A stretch of 64,000 nucleotides of DNA. Source: Smittia aterrima (Eukaryota > Arthropoda > Insecta > Diptera > Chironomidae). Position 1 is the stretch's first letter. Each line of letters opens with the position of its first letter. The notes under the pieces were generated by a model. It made no database searches, was not told the origin of the DNA, and saw only the letters and a list, made by a program, of their open reading frames with translations. The stretch covers positions 4,030,001 to 4,094,000 of the forward strand of contig CP093831.1 in the NCBI GenBank assembly GCA_033063855.1. Reading direction: 5' to 3'. Below are positions 21,201 through 31,412 of the stretch, piece by piece. The translations under genes were made by a program, and so were the position numbers.

Positions 21201-24034
21201 TTAGTAGAAGAACGGAATGGCAGGTTTGGGGTAATGATATCCTTCGGGTTTCTCAGTTGGAGGCAAATATGTTGGAGGACGTGTAGTTGGGGCTCTGCAT
21301 TCTGGATTGTTTTGGCCATTTGTGCAACAATATTGTCCTCGTCCTCCGTTTGCACAGCAATCAGGATTACTTGCTCCGTTAGCACAGCAATATTGACCGC
21401 GTCCTCCATTCTTACAGCAATCTGGGAAGGCGTAGTCAGGGGCACCATTGCTACATTTTGGTCGTGGAGTTGTTGTGGGAAGTTCACAGCTTGGATTGTT
21501 CGCGCCGTTCGTACAACAGAATTCACCTTTGCAAAATAAAACAAATAAGTTTCTTTGTTATTCACAAATTTTTAAAGTTCCTTACCGTATCCTCCGTTTG
21601 TGCAGCAATTTGGACCTGATCCTCCATTAGCACAGCAATCTATTGACACATAAAATATTAACGAATGTTGACAGTAATTTTTAACTTGACTTACCCTCGT
21701 TTTCAGCGCCGTTGATACAGCAGAAAGATCCGTAACCTCCATTAGGACACTAAGCGGATAAAAAAATATTTAAAAATCATTTCACATGAAGCATTATTAA
21801 ATCTTACTGGGGGTTCGGTTGTCGTTGTTGGTGGAGGTAAATATGTTGTTGGAGGTCGTGTTGGGGCTCTGCATTCTGGATTGTTTTGACCATTAGTGCA
21901 ACAGTATTTTCCTCGTCCTCCGTTTGCACAGCAATCAGGATTGTTGGCTCCATTTGCGCAGCAATATTTTCCTCTGCCTCCATTCTCACAGCAGTCAGCA
22001 TTGTTCGCTCCGTTTGTACAGCAATATTGTCCGCTTCCTCCATTAGCACAGCAATCGGGATTGTTCGCTCCGTTTGTGCAACAGAATGGTCCACGTCCTC
22101 CATTGGCACAGCAATCAGGGTTGTTGGCTCCGTTCGCGCAGCAATATTGTCCTCGTCCGCCGTTCTCACAGCAGTCTGGATTATTTGCTCCATTTTTACA
22201 GCAATATTGACCGCTTCCTCCATTTGCGCAGCAATCAGGGTTGCTCGCTCCATTTGCACAACAGAACGGGCCACGTCCTCCATTTTCGCAACAGTCTGGA
22301 TTATTTGCTCCATTTGTACAGCAATATTGGCCACTTCCTCCATTAGCACAGCAATCAGGGTTGCTCGCTCCATTTGCGCAACAGAAAGGACCACGTCCTC
22401 CATTTTCGCAACAGTCTGGATTATTTGCTCCATTTGTACAACAATATTGGCCACTTCCTCCATTAGCACAGCAATCGGGATTGCTTGCACCGTTTGCACA
22501 ACAGAATGGACCACGTCCTCCATTAGCGCAACAATCAGGATTGTTAGCTCCATTTGCGCAGCAATATTTTCCTCTGCCTCCATTCTCGCAACAGTCAGGA
22601 TTATTTGCTCCATTGGCACAGCAGTATTGACCGCTTCCTCCATTAGCGCAACAATCAGGGTTGCTTGCTCCATTTGCGCAACAGAATGGACCTCGTCCGC
22701 CGTTCTCACAGCAGTCAGCATTGTTCGCTCCATTTGTACAGCAGTATTTTCCACTTCCTCCGTTAGCACAGCAATCGGGATTGCTTGCTCCGTTTGCACA
22801 GCAGAATGGACCTCGTCCTCCATTCTCGCAACAATCAGGATTATTTGCTCCATTGGCACAGCAGTATTGACCTCTTCCGCCATTTTTACAACAATCAGGG
22901 AACGCATAGTCGGGAGCACCATTGCGGCATTTAGGTGGTGCCCGTGTGGTAGTAGTTGTTCTGTTAGGAAATAATTTGTAATTCAAATGCTAACGCTCTC
23001 TGGAAACATTTTTCATGTCACTCGATGAAGCCATTTACGCTTGATCTTGAATCAAGTGCGAAGCGACTATAATTTTAAGTGTTAATGGCAAGCACACAGC
23101 TCTACGTCTTAGGTAACTGAATGAGATTCAACTTCATCGCTAATTACTCAAAATGCACGTCTTGGTAAGTTTATGTGGGAAAGATGACTTGAGGTAGCCG
23201 CGAGCCAGAGAACAAATGCAAAATTAAAATATATTGCGCTATAGAAGCTTGAGAGAAGAGAAGAAAACATGATTTCGAAACCGTTGAGAGTCATCGCGTC
23301 AGTATTGTTAATGAAACTAGTTGAGCGATAAAAAGCAACTTATTGAGATTGTGATCGCGATTGGATGGGTAAACGATTGAGCTCTGCAAGATGCAATTTA
23401 AGTAAGCAAGGCTGCGATGAAGTTATGGGAATTAAAATGCAAGCTGGTCATTGCCATGAGATGTCGAATCATTAATAATTAATAATTAAGACAACTTACG
23501 TGGTAGCTGGAGGAAGATATGTCGGGGGTGGTGGTCTCGGAGTCGTCGTTGTAGTCGCTTAAGGAATAAAACAAGACGTCAAACTTTGTTCTAACTGAAT
23601 TAATTTTTTTTAATTACTCGTTGTCTCTGGTGGCAAGTAGGTTGGAGCTGGTTTTGTTGGCAGTTCGAAGGGAATATCGGGCTTGGGGTAATCATAACCT
23701 CTACTTGGTGGAGAGTAGTCGTAGCCTTTCAAATGACTGACATCAGCAGAAACGCTGAAAGCCAGGAGGCCAACAATAATCGCAAACTTCTGTGAAGGAT
23801 CGAAAGCACTATTTTAAAAACCTTTTCGAAAAATTAAATCACTTGATTCGATCGAACCATTTTTTTTTGTTTAAAATTTAAACCCTTGTTGCGTAATTAT
23901 TTTTTTTTCCTTCGACTTCTTATGAAGATCAAGGTTTCACTTTCATTTTTCCAAAAAAAAATGAATTTTATTTCATGTAACAATGCAACCTCGAATAAAA
24001 CCCTTCACATGAAAATTCAACTCTTAATTACCAT
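21201..24034 (-). CDS. Secreted Cys-rich repeat protein (double-Cys 20-residue repeats)
   Basis: Unrecognised extracellular protein of about 606 aa. Minus-strand exons: 23789-23618, 23557-23500, 22960-21808, 21749-21695, 21639-21586, 21526-21201. A first exon carrying only the ATG is proposed at 24034-24032, because it has a GTAATT donor and gives MKFAIIVGLLAFSVSA, a good signal peptide. Then come GYDYPKP, two TYLPP motifs in Thr/Pro-rich linkers, and a core of 16 tandem units such as CCANGANNPDCCENGGRGPF. After another PPTTYLPP linker, three short exons hold extra double-Cys units, and the protein ends in TYLPP and GYHYPKPAIPFFY. YLPP/GYxYPKP motifs occur in insect cuticle-like matrix proteins, so a disulfide-crosslinked matrix, silk or adhesive role is plausible but unproven. 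The ATG exon is the weakest part. Confidence 0.8.
21904..22863 (-). repeat. 60-bp coding tandem array, 16 units
   Basis: Sixteen in-register 60-bp units lie inside one exon. Odd and even units tend to alternate (ENGGRGPF/ANGASN versus ANGGSGQY/ANGANN), giving a 120-bp higher-order period. Units 8-9 and 10-11 are almost identical, which suggests recent unequal exchange. Long antisense open frames through this block are by-products of the repeat. Confidence 0.92.
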
Positions 24035-26063
24035 TTTCAACACTGGAATAATTTCAGTTTGTTCAGACTTCACTTGAGAAAAACGTCGCGAATAATTTTT
24101 TTTTATTAAAAAATATTCAGAATTTTTTTCACGAGATGATACCACGGCTCCGTCTCGTTCCCAAATAAAGTTAAATTGCGAAAGAATCACTTCTTATATA
24201 ACGAAAATTTTCATCCGGTTTTTCTTTCTATCTCGCGTTTGCAGACGATTCAGCGCAAAATTCAACTAAGCCGCAAATCTGTTTTCAGCGACGTTTTATT
24301 GAAAGATGTTTCGCGCTGGACAAAAAAATCTACACTGCTCGCTTCTGAAGAAAGTTAATTTTTTCGCTTGGATCGCCGCAGCAGAGAGAAGAAGACAAAA
24401 CCTTTCAAGATAAAGTGAGACACGAAGCAACGTTACATTGAAACCGTAGCACGGCAATTCTCTTTTTGGACAGCGAGATACAGATTCAGTGATGCCGAAA
24501 TAAAATTCCTGGATCGCCGATGATATTACAGCATCGCCTTATATTAATTCTAAGTGATCAGGTTTTCGGTTCTTATTTCCTGGTCTGAATTTGAAACTCA
24601 TCGTAAGACTTTAGATGAGAGACTTTTATGACAAACATCAACTTGAATGATTGACAAAATTGATTTCAGAGAACCCACCAACGGACTCCTAAGTAAGTCT
24701 CATTTAATACTCCACTGGAAACAAGATAGATTAATCAAAGTTAATGCAGATTTCGTAATAGTCTGAAGGCGATCCAGAAAACTGCCTGGTCAACCAAGAT
24801 TCGAACTAATGGTCAACGGAGTAGATTCATCTCTTTAGTTTCACGTCAAAAAGTCTGAATTATTCGCAATGCTCCTCAAGCGGAATTGATTGAGCCGAAA
24901 GCCGAAGAGTTCGATGAATCGCAAGCTGTCACGCGAGGTCAATAAGCTATAAACTTGATTTTACCACTCGAAGAGAGAAAGAAAAGAAATTCACACGAGT
25001 CCGCGGATTCTTTGGATTAAAGAACAAGAGGATCGATGACGTTCTCGATTGCGTTTGATTACGACAGAAGCTTTTAAACAAATGAGATGTATCACGAGAT
25101 GTGGGCGGAAGCTGACCAGTTTAGACATCTATAAAGATCATCAATATGTCCATTCACAACTAATGTGATTTATTACGTTGTCTGTTTGTTTTTTGGGAGT
25201 TTAATGGCTTCGACGAATTGGAGCAGAAAAGATCAGCAAATTGAACCGTTAACAACCAAAAGATTTCTTTTGGATCATTAAAATGTTTGAGAAGGTCGAG
25301 ATATGGTGCACCATGTGATAATTAAATCCAAACAAAACTTTTTATTTGCGTGCGGCCTTGGATTAAAGATGAAACTTCACATGGACGTGTAAAATTAAAA
25401 TGAAACTTATTGCCCAACACGTAAAGTTTGATTATTTGTCATAGAAAAAAAATCTTTGGGGAATACTCAATTATGTTGAAGTTGACATCAACTGATGTGC
25501 GTGGGTGTTGAAGAAAACTTTCGTAGCAATAGATCTTTTGAAATAAATTTAAAAAATAAAACAATGAAGTTGTAGAAACATCTTCGTTGCAATTCAAAAT
25601 GACAAAGTTGTAAAGTTGCCTATGATATTCATTTCCTAGTGATCACAAAGATATCTGTCACTTGAGAAGCCAAAAGCGGTGGAAAGCCACAAGTAAAACG
25701 CTTAGTTAATTTGCTTTGACAGAAATATTTATTGTTGAACATTAAAGATGCCAGCTTTACAATGTCCTAAGATGCTCTGAACCTTTCCGCAATGACAGAT
25801 TTAAATTCAAGATTGCTCTAAAGCAGTAAATAACAGGAGGATAAAGGAATAGATTTACACATCTTCATGAGTCAGACTGAAATAATTTAACCCGTGCAGT
25901 CGCGAGTGAGAAAAAGAGATCTGAAATAAATTGACTCGATAAACATTAATGTGTGTGAATGTGTTGATATATTTTATTGGCAACTTAATAATGTTTTTGA
26001 TGATGGTTGCATGAATTATTTACAAATTATTAAGTTGTACAGAATGTAACATTCTTCATCGAT
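24035..26063. other. Gene-free stretch upstream of the Cys-rich repeat gene
   Basis: Contains a minus-strand TATATAAG near 24193-24200, about 160 nt before the proposed ATG of the repeat gene and a possible promoter element. The rest has only short, unconvincing frames. Confidence 0.4.
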
Positions 26064-28480
26064 TTAAACGAGAGGGTAACTGGCAAGCGAGGTAATACCG
26101 CAATGATTGTTCTTGTTACGAGCCATGCGAACGTATCCTTCCTCTCCCCAGTCGGTGTCCCAGCTGTTCTTGCAAATCCAGTATTCCTCTCCAGCTTCGG
26201 TTTTTCCGAAACCAACAACAACGACAGCATGATTCACTTCGGTGTCGCATTTCGGTTCAAAGTAGTATCCGGATTTGTAGAACTGGAAGGAATGTTGTGA
26301 TCCATCGATACCAGCAGCAACTGGTCCAACAGTAGCGACAGCTTGCAGCAATGCTTGTTCATTTCCGAGCATAATTTCCATGTAATTCATGCATTGACCG
26401 CCAACGTTGGCTGGATCGAATCGGCAAGTCGAGTTTCTTTCTTCATAAGGATATGATGCTTCAGTGTCAACGCCTGGGTTTTCTTGAACGTATTCGTAAG
26501 CGCTAGTCATGTATCCGCCATCACATCCGTCGTTGTCTAAAAATTTATTGAATTGTTCTAAGAATCGTCCGGAAATTCCAATAAATGTGAGATTCACCTT
26601 TAACGCAATCGATCAGATTCTGTTCGGATAAAGAAACGAGTTTTCCAGTCTTCAGGAAGTTCTGACTCTCAAGCGCGCCATTAGCCGCAAATGCCCAACA
26701 GCTATAACAAAATAATTTTATTATTATGACTGCTGTGATTCACTATTCATGATTTACTAACCTCGCGCATCCACCTTAAGAGCAGAGAAGAAAGACAACG
26801 GAAGATAATAGTAAATAACTGTTTAAGAACAAGTTTATGGTTCGTTACAGTCAAGGCTGCTCAATAATCGCTCGATGGAACATTTCTTAAAGCTTTTGAA
26901 TATTCATTACTTCGAAATGATTGAGAAGCTCTGACTGGATCGTCCATACTGCTGTGAAGCTTCTTCCATTAATTGGTAACACTCACCTTGATTCTTCACA
27001 GGGGTCACTGCTCCCTTCTTTCTCCAATCAACCTCATCTTCAACCTCAGCCTCTAATGATTCTGCTGGCATGAATACATTGTTCCCACTTTGGCCTTCTG
27101 CCGAACGAGCATCGCGTTTGAGACCGGTATAAGACTTGGCGAATTCGTCTTGAGTCAAATCACAGTATTTGTTGGCAGATAAATCATAGGCGACGGTACC
27201 GGCATCGTAGAGAGCGTTGTGCGAGTTAATTTGACCAAAGTTGCCCATGAAGATTTCGCGGCGTTGCTTTTCTTCTTCAGGAGATGCGTAGCGTTTGTTG
27301 TATTTTTGCTGAAAGATAAAAAAGAAATAATCGTAAACATCCTATCAACATCAAAAACTCGTTAATTTACCTTCCATTCGCTCCAATCAGATTCGTAATC
27401 GTCGCTTCTGACATCCAATGGCGGCAAGTATTCATTATCGAATTTAGGAGGCGACGCTGGAACAGGAGCATTTGGAACGAAAGGTGCTGGAGGAGGTACG
27501 ACAGGTCTAACTGGAATAACCTTGGGAAGTGATGGAACTGGGACGAAAGAAGGAAGTGCAGGAGGAGATGGAAGATCGATTGGTTCAGCATCGTCGTAAG
27601 ATTCAACTGCTGGAGCTTGAGGTTGAGGAATCACTTTAGGTAAGTTCGGGAGGGGGACGAATGAAGGAATTGGAGGCAGCTCAGGGGCTTCTGGGAACTA
27701 AAAGCTTTGGTTAGGGAAATAAATATTTTCAGCAATTCAATGAACCCTCACGTCAGATTGAGATTCTTGTTGAGGTGCTGGAGCAGGTTGCTCTGGCCGA
27801 TCGAACCTTGAATTTGGTTTTGGATATTTATACCCATCCGGTCCCTTACTCCATCCTTGGCACGACACGCCAACAATGATCGCGAGCCCAACAATAAAAA
27901 TTTTCTGTAACAAAAAAAAATCGAACGAGTTAGGTTTACGCGATTTGCCGTTTTTGATGCCATTGGCATCTACTCGTGATTCAGCTTCCTTGCTTCATAA
28001 AAAAAAACAACTTTCGGCTTCAACAGGTTTCTGTTTTTTGCTCGAAGCATAACAGAACTATTCTTAGTTGTCGCGGTCAAGTTCATCCACAAAGCTTTTC
28101 GCATCTTCATAGTCCGTTTAACTCCGTCAAGGTCGGACGAGAAATTATTTTTTTTCCGATGAATTTGAATATTCATATCAAGTGTTAATCTTTTCTTGTT
28201 TTAGAAGAGGCACTGCCGACGACAAAGCAAAATTTTGCTTGGAACAAAAACTTATGCTTCGATTTACATAATTTTCGACAATGACATTGAAATTCTTTCC
28301 TCTTTTCCGTATCAAAACATCGACAAACAATAAAGTGAATGATCTTAACGACTCTTGCATCTCATTAATCACAAATTTTGAATCAATGTTCACTCGACAC
28401 TTCGAGCAGTTCTCTAACGATGTTGAAATTAATGTTTACACGATCAAGCTTCGCTTCATTAATAAAGCTATTACCATCAT
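26064..28480 (-). CDS. Papain-family (C1A, cathepsin L-like) cysteine protease with Pro-rich N-terminal extension
   Basis: Exons: 27904-27752, 27697-27371, 27308-26987, 26774-26762 (13 nt), 26701-26598, 26536-26064, plus a proposed ATGATG exon at 28480-28475 (about 465 aa). A signal peptide (KIFIVGLAIIVGVSC) and GYKYPKP are followed by ~150 proline-rich residues with a repeated LPSFVPxPxLPKVIP element. Next is an I29 prodomain with a complete ERFNIN pattern (E-x3-R-x-x-I-F-x-x-N-x3-I-x3-N), then the peptidase: QGGCASCWAF (catalytic Cys), NHAVVVVGFG (His), NSWDTDWGEEGY (Asn) and GCDGGYM. All catalytic residues are present, so it should be active after removal of the propeptide, outside the cell or in lysosomes/gut lumen. 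The extension is unusual for cathepsin L. The next gene on this strand (21.2-24.0 kb) shares the signal/YPKP start. Confidence 0.87.
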
Positions 28481-28580
28481 AAATTGATTCACTGCCACTC
28501 TTTCACTTTTACAAACGAGATTCACGTGTAAATGAAGCTCAACTCTAAACGTGTTCACAGTAGGTCAGCTGAACACTAAA

Positions 28581-28614
28581 TGAAGATATGCCAGTCGGGC
28601 CACATCAATTTATA
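28581..28614 (-). promoter_or_regulatory. Probable TATA/Inr core promoter of the protease
   Basis: Reading the minus strand, TATAAA occupies 28614-28609. A TTCATT initiator-like sequence follows with its A at 28581, 33 nt downstream. The proposed ATG exon lies about 100 nt further on. Confidence 0.4.
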
Positions 28615-29401
28615 TGAAAGATTTTCGGCAACAGGCTCCAACTCCAAAACACTCTTACGATCATTAATAATGAGCTTGCACAATACCGACCTGAGTATTC
28701 GCTCAACCCATTCTAAGGAAAAAAAACTTTTTTTTGCCGGGTTCACTTAAATACATTCGTGCGTGGTTTAGCTAGCAGACGAAAAAGTGTTCGCAATTTG
28801 TCTAGAGAACAAGTCTAATTGTTTCTTGACAGTACTCAGAGCTGATGCAGATCAAAAATCTTTTGTTTGCGAATGTTGATTGATATTTGAACGGCGAATA
28901 TTTAAGAAAAAATTATTATTCTATTCGACAAAGAATGTTCCGTATAGACTTCAAAGCTTTTCACAAATTTGTAAATGCAGGTCATTCTACTCTTCATGGT
29001 TTTGTTTTCGCTTTGATTAGCAAGGATTTGCCAAATATCTAACTAATTTAATATTTTAATTAATTAGAGAGCCCATCAATCTTTTAGGAAGGACATGAGA
29101 TGTTAATAAAATTCATTCGGCATAACGCTCCAAAGTCATTTGGACCATCAAGAACACGCGACACGAGCGAGAAGAATCTTCTTTATTTTCGCGACAATAT
29201 TCTTAATCCGGGTTAGTTCTCATAGGGCTTCCCCTTGATGCGAAAACTTCTTGTTCGGTAATAAAAGAAAACAAGTTTTCTGAGTGGTTAATGAAGATCA
29301 ATCGACGCTTTGCTATTCTCAAGACTCGGTTAAGTTAAACATTTTCCAAGAACCGCATAATGTATTTCAATGATCATCGAAGAAGCAAAAACGTGAATTA
29401 C

Positions 29402-29623
29402 TTACAAACCAATTCGTGTCTCTCTCAATGGATGTTTCCGCATCTTGAAATCGAGAGTTGTTGTACGTAAATCAAGGTTGTCGTTGAGTATATTCAGCGC
29501 ACCCCATAGATTCAATTTCTTTAAAACCTCTGCTGCAATTAAAGCTCTTGAGTGCGGTGCTTTTAAATAATTTAAACGCGATGATGATGATTGTTGTTGT
29601 TGAGGTCGGTTAAAGACCACCAT
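29402..29623 (-). other. Isolated 73-codon open frame, doubtful
   Basis: Starts ATG in a fair context, has a Gln/Ser run, then an amphipathic stretch (RALIAAEVLKKLNLWGAL). It ends at a TAA that overlaps a GTAAG donor, so it might also be a first exon. No match recognised and no partner exon found; it may be a chance frame. Confidence 0.2.
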
Positions 29624-29714
29624 GATAAGTCAATGACTGTGCAACGCATGTAAATTGTTTGATACCCAAAAGCCAAATAAGTTTATTGAAATATTTCTTC
29701 ATAAAAAAATATGT

Positions 29715-30792
29715 TTATTTGAAAGAGTCTTTGATCTTTCGGATAATAGTCATCGTCTCAATCGGATCAGTCGCCTTAGCGAATTGTTGAACGGAGCTTT
29801 CATGAACTCTCATGAATGGATTGATTAATTTTTCTTCTGCAATAGTTGAAGGGACGGTAGGCTCATTAGCTTCTCGTTTAGCTTTACACCATTCAATCTT
29901 ATTCGAAATCACAGTATTATTTGGTTCAATGTGGTTGCCGAACTTAAGGTTTTGCAACGAATACTCGTGACCACAGTAGACATCCGTTTCGTCAGGAAGC
30001 TTTGAAAGCTTTTCCACCAAAGCCGAGTACATTTGATCAGCTGTTCCTTCGAAGAAGCGACCGCATCCACCCAAGAAGAGAGTGTCACCAGTGAAAACTG
30101 CTTTGTAGTCTCGCTTTGCTGTTTGCACGAAATAACAAATGTGACCTTGAAGAAATTTAAATGACATTGATTAGATGAACTTGCGCGAATTATCAATTTC
30201 TTACCGGTCGTGTGGCAAGGCGTAAACAAACACTGAACGTCTAAGTTTCCAACCTTGAATGTATCATCTTGTCCAATCTTATTTGTCAAAGCTCCAATTC
30301 GATCATCTCCTCCATAAACGATCAAAGGTTCTCCGAATGACGAAACGAGTTTTTCATTTCCACCTACGAATGTGTCGTGTGCAATTAATTTCCAAGATAG
30401 ATTACAAAGAAGACTTTACCCGCATGATCCCAATGATGATGAGTTGTTAAGACAGACTTCAATTGAACTTTCTCATTCCAAACAGCTTCAAGGACAGCTT
30501 CAGGATTGACAGGATCAACAATCGCCGCTTCTTTCGTTTCATTGCAGATTATCAAGTACATGTAATTATCCGAAAGAGCCGGTAAGATTTTAACGCTCAT
30601 GTTTGCCATGTTCACAGATTGTTGATTGCTGTGTGTTCCTCTAAATCCGTTTGTCTTCCAAGAATTATCTAAAAATTAAAATTTCTTATTAGATCTAAAA
30701 GTTAATCGATTAAAAATCTTACATGTAAAGTAAGCTGCGGTGAGTTTTTGCGAAACGTTGTTTGGGACTTTTCCAAAGAATCTGGAAACCAT
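29715..30792 (-). CDS. Hydroxyacylglutathione hydrolase (glyoxalase II), mitochondrial/cytosolic
   Basis: Zinc metallo-beta-lactamase-fold enzyme that hydrolyses S-D-lactoylglutathione to D-lactate and glutathione, the last step of methylglyoxal detoxification. Exons: 30792-30723, 30668-30420, 30363-30205, 30145-29715 (302 aa). Metal ligands are visible in THHHWDH, in FTPCHTTGH, in GDTLF and in YCGHEY. NPFMRV and the start of the C-terminal helices fit the family. The first exon and the start of exon 2 add a basic leader (MVSRFFGKVPNNVSQKL), while an internal MANMSVKILPALSDNYMYLI start would give the cytosolic form, as in human HAGH. The gene faces the proposed coactosin first exon with 620 bp between start codons. 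Confidence 0.94.
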
Positions 30793-31412
30793 TTAAAGAT
30801 CGACTTGACGTGATAACGACGAATTTGATGTCATCGAATGAAAGATAACAATTTATTCTTGTTTTTTTATGAAGTAAGCCCCTCGAGTTCCTGATCGACA
30901 AGAGCGAAGTTAGTTGCTCAATGATTTTTTAAATTTGAAAAGCCGTTAATAGTTATAAAATAAAAATTCATTATTCAATTCTTGTTCCAACGACCGAACT
31001 TTTTAAAGCTTTTTTTTTTGCCTGACATTGTATCAACCACACCTTGCTGATACATTCCTTTGATAAGAATGTTATTACTGCATATGAGTTTGAAATCAAT
31101 AAACAATAAACCGATGAACAAACAGTCGATAGCAGATATTGCAAAAGTCATTCGCATTTTAAGCAGTTCGCGACGCTCACATTGAATTTCTCTCATTTCT
31201 CTTTGGAGTTTTCGTTTTCCTTTCGCTTTATGTTACAGTAAAGAGTCAATTCTGCGTTCAGTTGTATCGCGTCGTTTGATGAGTTAAGTTTATAGTTTTC
31301 GGAACGGAAAGTAATTTTAAAAACTCGTCGAGTAAAAAGCTGTGAATCAATCACCCCAGTTATTAGTCACCCACATTAAAACAAAACAGAGAAAAAAGAA
31401 TTTGGATTAACT
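30793..31412. promoter_or_regulatory. Divergent intergenic region, glyoxalase II / coactosin
   Basis: 620 bp separate two divergent start codons. Both 5' leaders must lie here. A 73-codon minus-strand frame (30975-31196) with one hydrophobic stretch is probably chance. Confidence 0.4.

Larger units (their letters stand above)
28481..29714. other. Spacer between protease and glyoxalase II
   Basis: Holds the probable protease promoter and one isolated minus-strand frame (29402-29623). Otherwise AT-rich with no recognisable gene. Confidence 0.4.

Noticed and set aside
21904..22863. CRISPR-like array
   Set aside because: Regular 60-bp period without unique spacers; all units encode the same protein repeat, and this is a eukaryotic genome.
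21886..22974. Plus-strand open frames of up to 362 codons (Ile/Ser/Thr/Ala-rich and Pro/Gln-rich) across the repeat array
   Set aside because: They are antisense frames kept open by the 60-bp periodicity of the Cys-rich gene. They lack a plausible start, splice context or family resemblance, whereas the minus frame has signal peptide, linkers and consistent exons.
22961..23499. Separate gene in the 540-bp intron of the Cys-rich gene
   Set aside because: No open frame or RNA-gene structure visible; simple AT-rich intron.
30975..31196. Minus-strand 73-codon frame with a membrane-like segment
   Set aside because: Lies in the glyoxalase II/coactosin divergent promoter region, basic low-complexity tail, no recognisable family.
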